Assembly (NCBI GenBank): GCA_031432545.1
Contig: JAVKGX010000011.1
Location: 1 to 61,571 of the forward strand
Origin: Armatimonadota bacterium
GTDB taxonomy: Bacteria; Sysuimicrobiota; Sysuimicrobiia; Sysuimicrobiales; Sysuimicrobiaceae
Reading direction: 5' to 3'
Length of the DNA stretch: 61,571 bases
The position numbers were made by a program, and so were the translations under genes. Within the stretch, counting starts at the first letter, position 1. The number at the start of each line of letters is the position of its first letter. The notes beneath the pieces are model-generated. The model was not told the origin of the DNA. It did no database searches and worked only from the letters and a program-made list of their open reading frames with translations. Shown here in pieces: positions 46,600 through 55,565 of the stretch.

Positions 46600-47226
46600 A
46601 TGGCCCGGTACGGCATCATGGGCGGCACGTTCGACCCCATCCACCTGGGGCACCTGGTGACCGCCGAAGAAGCCCGCGCGCACCTCTCGCTGGAACGCGT
46701 CATCTTCGTACCGAATCGGCATCCGCCCCATAAGGACCCCGCAGAGGTAAGCGATCCCGAACACCGCTACCTGATGACGGTGCTGGCCACCGCAGCGAAC
46801 CGGTACTTCGACGTGTCGCGCGAGGAGATCGAACGACCCGGTCCCAGCTACGCAGTGGACACGATCCGCACTTTCTGCAGCCGTTACGCCGGCGTCGAAC
46901 TCTTCTACATCACCGGCGCCGACGCAATCCACCAGATCCTGCGCGGTGAGTGGCGCGACACCGAGCGCCTCCTGCAGATGTGCCGGTTCATCGGCGCCTC
47001 GCGTCCCGGGTATGCGATCGACCACGACGAGTGGCACAACAGCGAGATCGCGCGCGAGTACCGCGACCGCATCCACCTTCTGGAGATCCCGGCTTTGGCG
47101 ATTTCGTCTACCGAGATCCGGTGGCGCGTCCGCAACGGCAAGCCGATCAAGTACCTGGTGCCGGACGCCGTCGAGCAGTACATCGCCAAGCACGCCCTGT
47201 ACCGCCAGGAGGAGAACGTGACCTGA
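46600..47226 (+). CDS. nadD: Nicotinate-nucleotide adenylyltransferase
   Basis: 208 aa. Makes deamido-NAD from NaMN and ATP. MGGTFDPIHLGHLVTAEEA is the nucleotide-binding HxGH motif (HLGH), with VPNRHPPHKDP and AISSTEIRWRVRNGKPI later. Typical length. A GGAG lies upstream of ATG 46600. The order obg-nadD-rsfS is common. Confidence 0.96.
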   Translation: MARYGIMGGTFDPIHLGHLVTAEEARAHLSLERVIFVPNRHPPHKDPAEVSDPEHRYLMTVLATAANRYFDVSREEIERPGPSYAVDTIRTFCSRYAGVELFYITGADAIHQILRGEWRDTERLLQMCRFIGASRPGYAIDHDEWHNSEIAREYRDRIHLLEIPALAISSTEIRWRVRNGKPIKYLVPDAVEQYIAKHALYRQEENVT

Positions 47227-47274
47227 CCGGTCGGCTGGCCCGCCGCGCTCGGATGTTCGATTCCGGAGGTGCCG

Positions 47275-47634
47275 TTGACGCCAGGTGACAGGGCGCGCAT
47301 CGCCGCCCGGGCGGCCGAGGACCGCAGGGCCGAGGACGTCGTGGTCCTGGACCTGCGGGAGCAGACGCTGATCACCGACTACTTCGTGATCGCCACCGGG
47401 CAGACGAACATCCAGATCCGGGCGATCGCCGACGGCGTCGAGGAAGCGCTGGCGGCATCCGGCGCGCGGCTGCTGCGCCGGGAGGGGACCGAGCGAGGGC
47501 GCTGGCTGCTGCTGGACTTCGGGGACGTCGTCGTACACGTCTTCGGCCCCGAGGAGCGCAAGTTCTACCGCCTGGAGCGCCTGTGGGGCGCGGCGGCGCG
47601 GCCGCCGACGGATCCGCAGCGGCGGACGCGCTGA
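47275..47634 (+). CDS. rsfS: Ribosome silencing factor RsfS
   Basis: About 119 aa. Core VVLDLREQTLITDYFVIATG, then WLLLDFGDVVVHVFGPEERKFYRLERLWG are diagnostic. It binds bL14 and blocks subunit joining in slow growth. GGAGG at 47265-47269 is too close to the in-frame GTG at 47269 but well placed for the TTG at 47275, so I take TTG as the start. Confidence 0.92.
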   Translation: MTPGDRARIAARAAEDRRAEDVVVLDLREQTLITDYFVIATGQTNIQIRAIADGVEEALAASGARLLRREGTERGRWLLLDFGDVVVHVFGPEERKFYRLERLWGAAARPPTDPQRRTR

Positions 47635-47696
47635 TCGATCGCAACCCCGCGCGGCCCCATCGAAATCCGTTTCGACCGACGGAGGGCCTGCTTCCC

Positions 47697-48581
47697 ATGC
47701 TCGTTGCGATCCGACCCGCGACCGCAGACGACGTGGACGTGCTCGTGGCCCTCTACGAGCGCATCTACGGCGACGGGTACTCCGCGTGTTTCGATCGGTA
47801 CGGGCCCGTCGGGCCCAAGGACTTCTGGTGGGTGCAGTCCGAAAAGGACGTCCACGTCCTGGAGATCAACCGGCGTCCGGTGGGCATGATCGTCTTCGGA
47901 CGGGACCGACGGCGCATGCTCGTCGAGGAAGTGCTGGGTGACACCGCGGGGACGACGGTCCGCACGGGTCCGCTGGATCCGACCGACGAGGTTCTGCTGC
48001 GGCGGATCTGGCAGTTCGTCGTCGACGCCTTTCGGTCCGCGCGGCAGGACAGCGTCCTGTTGCGCACCCACGAAGCCAACCCCCTGGGGCTGGCACTGGT
48101 GCGTCGGCATGAGCTGACGTTCGTCAACGCGCTGCGGACGGTGGCACGCACCGTGACGGGGAAGCTCGCATACGAGGTCCCGGACGGTTACGCTCTGCGT
48201 CGGGCGGTTGCCGGCGACGACCGCGAGATCGCCCGCATCCACCACGAGTGCTACGGCGAGCGGGTCCGGCCCGAGGAGATCGCGCGCTGGATGAAGCGGC
48301 CGCACACCCGCACGGTGGTCTGCGAGCGGGCGGGGTTCACCGTCGGCTACGCCCACGGCGCCCAGCGCGACGGGATCGCAGATCTGTGGGTCGCGGTCCG
48401 CGAAGCGCACCGGCGCAAGGGCATCGGCTCGGCGCTGGCCTGTCCCGTCGTGAACTTCCTGCAGGGCCGGGGGGCCGCTCGGGTCAACCACTGGGGGCTG
48501 GACGTGCCCGCCTTTGCGCTGTTGCGCCGGCTTGGCTTCGTCACCGAGCGCGTGCACCTGTACTTCGAGAGGCCGATCTGA
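47697..48581 (+). CDS. Tandem GNAT N-acetyltransferase
   Basis: 294 aa from ATG 47697, with GGAGG upstream. Two GNAT domains in tandem: the first (about 1-150) is poorly conserved in the acetyl-CoA loop, the second (about 160-290) has VAVREAHRRKGIGSALACPV, the R/QxxGxG/A pyrophosphate loop. The C terminus ALLRRLGFVTERVHLYFERP is typical. Substrate unknown; double GNATs include mycothiol synthase-like enzymes, but no specific marker is visible. Confidence 0.8.
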   Translation: MLVAIRPATADDVDVLVALYERIYGDGYSACFDRYGPVGPKDFWWVQSEKDVHVLEINRRPVGMIVFGRDRRRMLVEEVLGDTAGTTVRTGPLDPTDEVLLRRIWQFVVDAFRSARQDSVLLRTHEANPLGLALVRRHELTFVNALRTVARTVTGKLAYEVPDGYALRRAVAGDDREIARIHHECYGERVRPEEIARWMKRPHTRTVVCERAGFTVGYAHGAQRDGIADLWVAVREAHRRKGIGSALACPVVNFLQGRGAARVNHWGLDVPAFALLRRLGFVTERVHLYFERPI

Positions 48582-48633
48582 CGACGCCGGTCGGCGGTCC
48601 CAGATCGGATGCGCCGCGGCGCGGGAGGTTCCG

Positions 48634-49560
48634 TTGCGCTTTAGGGACTGGGTCGTCCTCGTCGCCCTCGGGCTGATCTGGGGCACGTCGTACTTGTTCA
48701 TCAAGATCGCGGTGCGCGAGTTCGCGCCCGCAACCCTGGTCGCCCTGCGCCTGGGGCTGGCCGCGGTGGTCCTGCTGCCGGTCGTCTACCTGCGGGGCGG
48801 GAGGTTGCCGTCCGATCCGCACACGTGGGGGCGGCTCGTCCTGCTGGGCACGATCAACGCCGCGGTCCCGATCACGCTGATCTCCTGGGCCGAACTCCAC
48901 ATCACGAGTGCTGCGGCCTCGATTCTCAACGCGACGACCCCACTGTGGTCGGTGATCCTCACACAGCTGGTCGGCGAAGAGCCGCTCACCTGGCCGCGTG
49001 TGATCGGCGTCACACTGGGATTCGTCGGGGTGGTCGTGCTGCTCGGCGGAGATCTGGGCGCGGTCGCCCGAGCCGACCTAGTCGGCAGTCTGGCGGTTGT
49101 GATCGCCTCCGGGTTGTACGCGGCCGGGATCCTGTACGCGCGCCGGAAACTGAGACATCTCGACGTCGCGGTGCTGGCCGTGGGTTCCCTGGTGGGCGCC
49201 ACGGTGTTCCTGATCCCCTTCGCGGTCGCCAGCGGCCTGCCGGCGCGGGTATCGCCCGCGCCGTTGGCCTCGCTGCTCGCCCTCTCGCTGGGCGGCACCG
49301 CGATCGCCTACCTGCTGTACTTCCACCTCGTCAAGAACGTCGGTGTCACGCAGGTCACGCTCGTCACCTACATCAACCCGGCGACCGCGGTCCTGTGGGG
49401 GTGGCTGGTCCTCGCCGAACCCGTAACCGGTCAGGTCGCCGGCGGCCTGGGATTGATCCTGCTGGGTATTGCGATCGTCAACAGTGTCCACGAACGGCTC
49501 CGCATGGGGCACCGCAAGCCACCCGATATGCGAACATACGACCGTGTCAAGTCCTCGTGA
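48634..49560 (+). CDS. EamA/DMT-family transporter
   Basis: 308 aa from TTG 48634, with GGGAGG before it. Ten predicted membrane helices in two EamA repeats: GLIWGTSYLFIKIAVREFAPA opens the first; SLGGTAIAYLLYFHLVKNVG and YINPATAVLWGWLVLAEP are from the second. A drug/metabolite exporter of unknown substrate. Overlap with upstream codons is possible but the ribosome site decides this start. It is followed by an A/T-rich regulatory gap. Confidence 0.88.
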   Translation: MRFRDWVVLVALGLIWGTSYLFIKIAVREFAPATLVALRLGLAAVVLLPVVYLRGGRLPSDPHTWGRLVLLGTINAAVPITLISWAELHITSAAASILNATTPLWSVILTQLVGEEPLTWPRVIGVTLGFVGVVVLLGGDLGAVARADLVGSLAVVIASGLYAAGILYARRKLRHLDVAVLAVGSLVGATVFLIPFAVASGLPARVSPAPLASLLALSLGGTAIAYLLYFHLVKNVGVTQVTLVTYINPATAVLWGWLVLAEPVTGQVAGGLGLILLGIAIVNSVHERLRMGHRKPPDMRTYDRVKSS

Positions 49561-49581
49561 TCGGCATTGTATAGTAGTGTC

Positions 49582-49630
49582 TTTGATATATGCAAAGTCT
49601 TCCTTGACAGATATCAAACCATTGGCTTGA
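49582..49630 (+). promoter_or_regulatory. Promoter with 8-bp inverted-repeat operator upstream of the DUF2089 gene
   Basis: TTTGATAT (49582-49589) and ATATCAAA (49611-49618) are perfect inverted repeats. Between them TTGACA (49604-49609) is a consensus -35; 17 bases later TTGAAT (49627-49632) is a 4/6 match to -10. The repeats therefore straddle the -35, as a repressor operator would. The region is A/T-rich relative to its surroundings. Confidence 0.5.
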
Positions 49631-49678
49631 ATACGTACAAACGCGGCTGTACGGTCCACGTCGCGGGCGGAGGATGCG

Positions 49679-50059
49679 GTGATCAATCGCCTGATCGGGA
49701 GGTGTCCGGTCTGCGGTGACGATCTGGAGGTCGTCCGCCTCGAGTGCGGGCGGTGTCACACCGCGGTCGAGGGCCGCTTCGCGCTGACCAAGCTGGCTCG
49801 GCTGGACGACGAGCAGTTGCGGTTCGTCGAGACCTTCCTGCGCGTGCGTGGCAACATCAAGGAGATGGAGCGCGAACTGGGAGTCTCGTATCCCACGGTC
49901 CGTAGCCGGCTGGACGCCGTGCTGCAGGCGATGGGCTACGCGGTCGAGCCCGCCCGAGACGTGGAACACGCACAAAGACGCCGGGAGATCCTCGACCAGT
50001 TGCAGGCGGGCAAGATCGGTGCCGACGAAGCGATCCGGCTGCTGCAGCGACGGCGATGA
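49679..50059 (+). CDS. DUF2089 family protein (zinc finger plus helix-turn-helix)
   Basis: 126 aa from GTG 49679, with GGAGG before it. An N-terminal zinc knuckle (CPVCGDDL ... LECGRCHT) is followed by a helix-turn-helix (FVETFLRVRGNIKEMERELGVSYPTVRSRL). The last 30 residues, REILDQLQAGKIGADEAIRLL, match the N-terminal module of the next two genes. DUF2089 proteins are probable transcription regulators found with membrane-stress genes; self-regulation through the upstream inverted repeat is possible but inferred. Confidence 0.82.
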   Translation: MINRLIGRCPVCGDDLEVVRLECGRCHTAVEGRFALTKLARLDDEQLRFVETFLRVRGNIKEMERELGVSYPTVRSRLDAVLQAMGYAVEPARDVEHAQRRREILDQLQAGKIGADEAIRLLQRRR

Positions 50060-50089
50060 TGGAGATGGTCTCCGTCGTGGGAGGGCGCG

Positions 50090-51490
50090 ATGAGTGACGA
50101 ACGCCTGATGGTGCTCAAAATGCTGCGCGACGGCAAGGTCTCGGTCGAAGAGGCGGAGGCCTTGCTGGAGGCGCTGGGCGAGGAGGGGCTGGGCGCGGCA
50201 CCGGCCGGGGACAGCACCGAGGAGGGGCAACGGCGGGCGCACCAGGATCAGGCCACGGAGGCGTCCGGCGCCCGGCGTGGCCCGGGGCCGGGTCGCGGCT
50301 GGGAGGGGCGGGTCGGCCCGAGCTGGGCGTCGTTGGGGCGTGAGGTCGCCGAGGCGGTGCGCGAGGCTGTGGCGGACATCGGCCCCTCGGTGGGCGAGGC
50401 GCTGAGGCGGCTGAAGGAGGAGATCAAGGGCGGGGGCGTGGTTTCGGCATCCGCACTGGTACAGGGCCTGTTCGGGTTGGCGTCGGCCGCCGACGAGGTT
50501 GGCCTGTCGCATCCGCTCGGCCCCGGCGGACGCCTGCGGGTGCGCAACCCGCGCGGAGACGTGCGCATCGAGCGCTCCCCCGACACACAGGTGCACGTGC
50601 AGGCCCGCAGGCAGGCGTGGTTCCGGGACGAGCAGACCGCCCGGTCTCTGCTCGACCGTATCGAGGTCAGGCTCCGACCGCAAGACGGCGACGCCGTCGT
50701 CGAGGTCGGCGCCGACCCCGGAGTTCGGTTTCGGGTGGACCTCGTCGTGCGCGTCCCCGACGGGGCGCCCGTCGCAGTCGACGTCGACAGCGGCGACGTG
50801 CGGGCGGACGGTCTAGCGGCCGACCTCGAGGTCGAGATCAAGAGCGGAGACCTCGAGATCGGCTCCCACCGCGGAGCCATCCGCGGATCCGTCAACAGCG
50901 GGGACGTGCAGATCCGGAAAGCGGCCGCGTGTGTGCTGCGGGTCCTCAGCGGAGACTTCGGTGCCGAGGAGGTCGCCGGCCGTGTCGACCTGTACGTGGC
51001 CAGCGGCGACGCGCGGATCGGACGGGTCGGCGGGGAGCTGGTCGCGCAGGTGTTGCACGGAGACCTGGCGGCCGGCCACGTCGTGGGCCACGCCCAGCTG
51101 AAGGTGATGAGCGGGGACGCGGAGGTAGGGGAGTGCTCGGGCGACGTGGAGGCGCTCGTCTACAGCGGCGACCTCAAGCTGGGCGTGCGCGGATCCCGAT
51201 CGACCCGGGCGAAGGCGATGTCCGGGGACGTGGAGGTGCGCATCGTCGCACTGCCCTCCGATGCGGAAGTAGCGCTGGAGACGGTGTCGGGAGACGTCGA
51301 CCTACTGATCGCTCCGGGCGTCGACGCGAGGGTCAGCGCCCAGACCCGAAGCGGTCAGGTGGACTGGTCGATCCCCGCACAGATCGTCCAGCGGTCCCGG
51401 GCCGCGGTGGAGGGCGTCGTCGGATCGGGCCAGGCCACGGTGTCGATCCACGCCCTAGCTGGCGACATCTCCGTCCGCGAGGCGACCTGA
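50090..51490 (+). CDS. DUF4097-type beta-solenoid protein with SHOCT-like N-terminal module
   Basis: 466 aa. The N terminus VLKMLRDGKVSVEEAEALLEAL is the short helical module of YvlB/LiaX-type proteins. A Gly/Arg-rich linker leads to a long repetitive beta region (about 140-460) built from short strands with recurring SGD (DVDSGDVRADG, EIKSGDLEIGS, VNSGDVQIRK, VMSGDAEVGE), i.e. DUF4097. No signal peptide or membrane helix, so probably cytosolic or membrane-associated. Role in envelope stress is inferred from family. GGGAGG precedes the ATG and its stop overlaps the next ATG by one base. Confidence 0.8.
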   Translation: MSDERLMVLKMLRDGKVSVEEAEALLEALGEEGLGAAPAGDSTEEGQRRAHQDQATEASGARRGPGPGRGWEGRVGPSWASLGREVAEAVREAVADIGPSVGEALRRLKEEIKGGGVVSASALVQGLFGLASAADEVGLSHPLGPGGRLRVRNPRGDVRIERSPDTQVHVQARRQAWFRDEQTARSLLDRIEVRLRPQDGDAVVEVGADPGVRFRVDLVVRVPDGAPVAVDVDSGDVRADGLAADLEVEIKSGDLEIGSHRGAIRGSVNSGDVQIRKAAACVLRVLSGDFGAEEVAGRVDLYVASGDARIGRVGGELVAQVLHGDLAAGHVVGHAQLKVMSGDAEVGECSGDVEALVYSGDLKLGVRGSRSTRAKAMSGDVEVRIVALPSDAEVALETVSGDVDLLIAPGVDARVSAQTRSGQVDWSIPAQIVQRSRAAVEGVVGSGQATVSIHALAGDISVREAT

Positions 51491-51846
51491 TGGAAGAGCG
51501 GTCGCGGATCCTGCAGATGGTGCGCGAGGGCAGGTTGTCGGTCGAAGAAGCCGACAGGCTGCTGCGGGCGCTGGAGGCCGACCTCCAGCGGGCGTCGGCG
51601 GGCCGCAGCCGCGTCTTGCGGGTCCGCATCACGAGTCACCGCGGGGACGACATGAACGTCGCGCTCCCTCTGGCGGTCGCGGACATGATCCTGCGGTTTT
51701 TGCCCAAGGGGCTGCGCGTCACCACGCAGGAAGGAGAGGTTGACCTCGCGCGGCTGGTCACCGAGGTCCGCGACAGCGGAGCCCAGGGCGCGATCGTCGA
51801 TGTCACCGACCACCGGGGCGACCGTATCCAGGTTACCGTCGAATAG
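51490..51846 (+). CDS. Small protein sharing the SHOCT-like module
   Basis: 118 aa. The ATG shares its A with the preceding TGA. ILQMVREGRLSVEEADRLLRAL repeats the module in the two previous genes. The rest, VRITSHRGDDMNVALPLAVADMI then FLPKGLRVTTQEGEVDLARLV, forms a compact alpha/beta domain I recognise only as the kind found in DUF4097 operons. Probably forms a complex with them. Confidence 0.7.
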   Translation: MEERSRILQMVREGRLSVEEADRLLRALEADLQRASAGRSRVLRVRITSHRGDDMNVALPLAVADMILRFLPKGLRVTTQEGEVDLARLVTEVRDSGAQGAIVDVTDHRGDRIQVTVE

Positions 51847-51925
51847 CAGGCCGCGCCGTCCCACGACCAATCCAGCTCGGCGTCAAGGCTCGACGGCTAC
51901 GCCTGGGTCGGCTGCAGGAGTGTAG

Positions 51926-52936
51926 ATGATCAACGCGATCGAACTGCACGACGTGCGCAAGGAGTACCCGAAACGCCGGCAGGGCGTGTGGCCCTTCCGC
52001 GGGGGCGGACCCCAGACCCTCACCGCCGTGGACGGCGTGACGCTGCACGTCCCGCAGGGCGAGTTCTTCGGCCTGCTGGGCCCCAACGGCGCCGGCAAGA
52101 CCACCATCGTGCGGATGATCTGCACGCTGCTGGAGCCGACGTCCGGCACCGTGCGCGTGCTCGGCTACGACGCAGTGCGCCGGCCCGCCGACGTGCGCGC
52201 CCGCTTGGGGGCCGTCCTCACCGGCGAGCGGTCGGTGTACTGGAAGCTGAGCGGGCGCGAGAACCTCGAGTACTTCGCGGCCCTGTACGGCGTCCCGCCG
52301 CGACAGACCCGCGGCCGCATCGAGGAGGTGCTGAGTCGTGTGGATCTGGCGGACCGGGCCGACGAACTCGTGGAGCGCTACTCCCACGGGATGCGCCAGC
52401 GCCTCATCCTGGCCCGCGCCCTGCTGCCGGATCCGCCCCTGCTGGTCCTGGACGAACCGACCATCGGCCTCGATCCGCAGGCCGCACGGAACCTGCGCGA
52501 TCTGCTGCGGGAACTGCACCGGGCTGGCAAGACCGTCCTGCTGACCACGCACTACATGGAAGAAGCTGACCAGCTCTGCCAGCGCGTCGGCATCATCGAC
52601 CGCGGGAGGATCATCGCGTTGGACACCCCCGTCAACCTCAAGCGCGGCCTGAGTGGCACGAAGGCGATCGAACTGGAGGCGGTGGGCGGGGACGGATCGG
52701 CCGCGCGGGCCCTGCGGGCGATCCCGGGGGTCGAGCAGGTCGCACACGACCAGGGTGCCGAAGGCGTCGTGCGGTACCGGGTGCTCGCCGCCCACCCCCG
52801 GGCCGTGCTCGCCTCCGCGGTGGGTGCGGTCAGCGCCGACGGTGCCCGTCTGCAGCACGTGCGGGTCGCAGAGCCCACGCTGGAGGACGTGTTCCTGGCG
52901 CTGACAGGACGGACCCTGCGGGAGGAGGTCGCGTGA
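51926..52936 (+). CDS. ABC-2 exporter ATP-binding protein
   Basis: 336 aa. Walker A GLLGPNGAGKTTIVRMI, Q-loop area VLTGERSVYWKLSGRENLE, signature YSHGMRQRLILARAL, Walker B LLVLDEPTIGLD and H-loop LTTHYMEEADQL. The C-terminal extension (about 240-335) is of the DrrA/CcmA exporter type. Two permeases follow with overlapping starts, making a heterodimeric exporter. The GTG of permease 1 overlaps this stop. Substrate unknown. Confidence 0.93.
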   Translation: MINAIELHDVRKEYPKRRQGVWPFRGGGPQTLTAVDGVTLHVPQGEFFGLLGPNGAGKTTIVRMICTLLEPTSGTVRVLGYDAVRRPADVRARLGAVLTGERSVYWKLSGRENLEYFAALYGVPPRQTRGRIEEVLSRVDLADRADELVERYSHGMRQRLILARALLPDPPLLVLDEPTIGLDPQAARNLRDLLRELHRAGKTVLLTTHYMEEADQLCQRVGIIDRGRIIALDTPVNLKRGLSGTKAIELEAVGGDGSAARALRAIPGVEQVAHDQGAEGVVRYRVLAAHPRAVLASAVGAVSADGARLQHVRVAEPTLEDVFLALTGRTLREEVA

Positions 52937-53754
52937 GCGCGCTGCGTGTGGTCGGCGCCACGGCGCTGCGCGAGTGGCGGATGTGGCTGCGCTACCCGCT
53001 GTTCGTGGCGGCGTTCTTCTTGTGGCCGGTGCTGTTCGGTTTCGGTCTGGTGTTCACTGCGCGCGCATTGGCCGGCCCCGAGGGCGCGGCCGCCGGCTTC
53101 CTCTCCTCGGCGGGCACGGCGGACTACGCGACTTTCCTCGCGCTGGGAACCGCCACCTGGATGATCCTCAACTGGTCACTGTGGGTCCTGGGGATGTCGC
53201 TGCGGCAGGAACAGTGGCGCGGCACGCTGGAAGCGGTCTGGGCGACACCCGCCCCCATATCGCTGGTCATGCTGGGCTGGGCGGTCGCGTCGTCCGCGGG
53301 ATCGCTCGTCGGATTCGCGGTGACGTTCTTGCAGTTCGACCTGTTGCTGGGCGCTTCGTGGCGCGGCAACGCCCTTGGGGTCGCCGTCGTCCTGGCGGCG
53401 TCCATGCCGGCGCTGTACGGCTTCGGCGTGTTGTTCGCATCGTTGGTGCTGTGGGCGAAGGAGGCGCAGGCCGCGGTGTTCTTCGTCCGTGGCGTGTTCA
53501 CGATCTGCGCGGGGATCACTTACCCGCTGTCCATGCTCCCCCAGCAGATGCAGGCCTTCGCGTGGTGGCTGCCAATGACGCACATGGTGGAAGGAGTGCG
53601 GCTGGCCGGGCTTCACGGGGCCGCGCTGCCCGAACTGCTGCCGACGGTTGGGGTGCTGCTGGCTTTCGGCGCGGTCTTGGTGGTGCTGGGGCAACGGGCC
53701 CTCGCATGGTGCGACCGGCGCGTCAAGACCTTGGGTACCACGGGGGTGTTCTGA
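52933..53754 (+). CDS. ABC-2 type permease, first subunit
   Basis: 273 aa from GTG 52933 overlapping the ATPase stop. Six hydrophobic helices; a cytoplasmic start REWRMWLRYPLFVAAFFLW, then GTLEAVWATPAPISLVMLGW, the typical ABC-2 coupling region before TM3. Pairs with the next gene (TGA shares A with ATG). Confidence 0.88.
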   Translation: MSALRVVGATALREWRMWLRYPLFVAAFFLWPVLFGFGLVFTARALAGPEGAAAGFLSSAGTADYATFLALGTATWMILNWSLWVLGMSLRQEQWRGTLEAVWATPAPISLVMLGWAVASSAGSLVGFAVTFLQFDLLLGASWRGNALGVAVVLAASMPALYGFGVLFASLVLWAKEAQAAVFFVRGVFTICAGITYPLSMLPQQMQAFAWWLPMTHMVEGVRLAGLHGAALPELLPTVGVLLAFGAVLVVLGQRALAWCDRRVKTLGTTGVF

Positions 53755-54566
53755 TGGCATGGCGCGCGGTCGTGGCGACGGCGGTGCGCTCGCTGCGTGC
53801 GTACTTCCGCTATCCGTTCAACGCGGTGATGCAGCTGTTCAACTTCGTCGCCTGGCTACCGCCGCTGTACTTCCTCGGACGGGCGTTCATGGTCGACGGC
53901 AGCCTCCCGGGGCTGGCCGCCTACGCAGGCACCGACGACTACGCAGCGTTCTTGGTCGTGGGTTGGATCGCCGCGGGGTTCGTCTACGCGGCCTACTGGG
54001 GCGTTGGGTTCAGCCTGTACGAGGAGATGACGACGGGGACATTGGAAGCGGTGTGGCTGGCACCGGCGCCGCGGTGGGCCGTGTTGGTGGGGCGGTCGGT
54101 GCACATGCTGGTCGTCACCGCTGTGCAGGCAGGCGTCGTGCTCGCGGCATCCTGGCTGCTGGGCGTGCGCTTCGCACCCGACGCTGTGCGCGCGGTATGG
54201 GTCCTGCTGCCTGGCCTGGTTGCCCTGTACGGGTTGGGACTCGCCGTCGCCGCCCTCGTCCTGGTGGCCAAGAACCCCAACAACCTGATCGACATGGTCA
54301 GTTACGGGATGAACTTCCTGTCCGGGGACCGCGTCCCGGTGGCATCGTTCCCCGCACCGCTGCTGTGGCTCGCACTGGCGATGCCCACCACCTACGCGTT
54401 CGACGGGATCCGTCACGCGCTGCTGGGGACGACGCCCCTGCTTCCGTTCTGGACGGAGTTGGTGCTCCTGTGCGCTCTGGCGCTGCTGACCGCCGGGCTC
54501 GGGTGGGTGGCGTTTCGGGCCGCCGACCGCCGCGTCCGCGTCGGCGGCACGCTGGGGCATCACTGA
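53754..54566 (+). CDS. ABC-2 type permease, second subunit
   Basis: 270 aa, ATG 53754 sharing a base with the previous stop. Six helices and the same layout as permease 1: SLRAYFRYPFNAVMQLFNFV, then TTGTLEAVWLAPAPRWAVLVG, AKNPNNLIDMVSYGMNFLSGDRVPV near the last loop. Likely arose by duplication with permease 1. Confidence 0.88.
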   Translation: MAWRAVVATAVRSLRAYFRYPFNAVMQLFNFVAWLPPLYFLGRAFMVDGSLPGLAAYAGTDDYAAFLVVGWIAAGFVYAAYWGVGFSLYEEMTTGTLEAVWLAPAPRWAVLVGRSVHMLVVTAVQAGVVLAASWLLGVRFAPDAVRAVWVLLPGLVALYGLGLAVAALVLVAKNPNNLIDMVSYGMNFLSGDRVPVASFPAPLLWLALAMPTTYAFDGIRHALLGTTPLLPFWTELVLLCALALLTAGLGWVAFRAADRRVRVGGTLGHH

Positions 54567-54669
54567 CGCGATCGCAAAAGGCCTAGATGCGGACCGAGAC
54601 GATGGGCCGCAGCGGCGTCGGGTCGGGGGCGAGGATCACGGACGGTGAGCGGCCGCCCGGCCGCTGCCG

Positions 54670-54675
54670 TACAAT
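54670..54675 (+). promoter_or_regulatory. -10 element at folP, choosing a downstream start
   Basis: TACAAT followed by 8 bases and an in-frame GTG at 54684. An earlier in-frame GTG (54645) lies upstream of this box and would not be on the transcript. Confidence 0.4.
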
Positions 54676-54683
54676 GGGAATTC

Positions 54684-55565
54684 GTGGAGTGGCCCGGGCC
54701 TTCGGTTCTGCGTCTGCGCGATCGTGCCCTGGATCTGTCCCGTGTGCACGTCGTCGGGATCCTCAATGTCACCGACGACTCCTTCTACGCCGCGGCGCGC
54801 CACCCCAGCCCCGCAGCGGCTGTGGCGAGAGCGTACGAGATCGCATCGGAGGGCGCCGACCTGATCGAGGTCGGCGGCGAGTCGGCCCGGCCCGGACCCC
54901 CGGTCGATGAGAGCGAAGAACTCCGCCGGGTCGTGCCACTCGTCGAGAGGATCGTCGCCGAAGTGGGGCTTCCGGTCGTGGTGGAGACCGTCAAACCGGT
55001 TGTGGCGTGCGAGGCGGTGGCGGCCGGTGCGGTCTGCATCAACGACGTCAGCGGGTTGCGGCGGCCCGAGGTGGCGGAGGCCGCGGCGTCCGCGGGCGCC
55101 GGGTTGGTCATCATGCACCGCCGCGGCCCCCACAAAGTCCCGGCCCCCACTGTCGAGGGCGACGTCGTGGCGGAGGTTTGCGCCTTCTTGCGGGAGAAAG
55201 CGGAGTCCGCGCGGGCGATCGGCGTGGGGCCCGACCGGATCCTGATCGACCCCGGGTTCAGCTTCGACAAGACACCCGCCCAGGATGCCGAACTCTTGCG
55301 CCGCCTGGCGGAGGTCGCCGGCCTCGGCTACCCTATCTACCTGGCGACATCCCGCAAGAACTACCTCCGCGACCTACTCGGATTGCCGGCCGAACAGCTT
55401 CTGGAAGCCACCCTCGCGGCCGTCGCGCTGGCCATCGAGCGCGGGGCGCGCGTCGTCCGGGCGCATGACGTGCGCGCCGTCGTGCGGGTCGCCCGGATCG
55501 TGGAGGCCGTACTCAGAACGCACGCAGCAGAACGTGCCGATGTAGGAGGCGACGGATGGACGTGA
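54684..55565 (+). CDS. folP: Dihydropteroate synthase, divergent
   Basis: 293 aa from GTG 54684 (306 aa if GTG 54645 is used). Joins the pterin diphosphate to p-aminobenzoate. Family blocks: [16 protein letters not shown] (usually TPDSFSDGG), [70 protein letters not shown] and [11 protein letters not shown]. The strand usually reading SIDTxK is VVVETVK, with Glu for Asp. The folding is intact, but these changes make substrate use less sure. folE overlaps by 10 bases. Confidence 0.85.
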   Translation: MEWPGPSVLRLRDRALDLSRVHVVGILNVTDDSFYAAARHPSPAAAVARAYEIASEGADLIEVGGESARPGPPVDESEELRRVVPLVERIVAEVGLPVVVETVKPVVACEAVAAGAVCINDVSGLRRPEVAEAAASAGAGLVIMHRRGPHKVPAPTVEGDVVAEVCAFLREKAESARAIGVGPDRILIDPGFSFDKTPAQDAELLRRLAEVAGLGYPIYLATSRKNYLRDLLGLPAEQLLEATLAAVALAIERGARVVRAHDVRAVVRVARIVEAVLRTHAAERADVGGDGWT

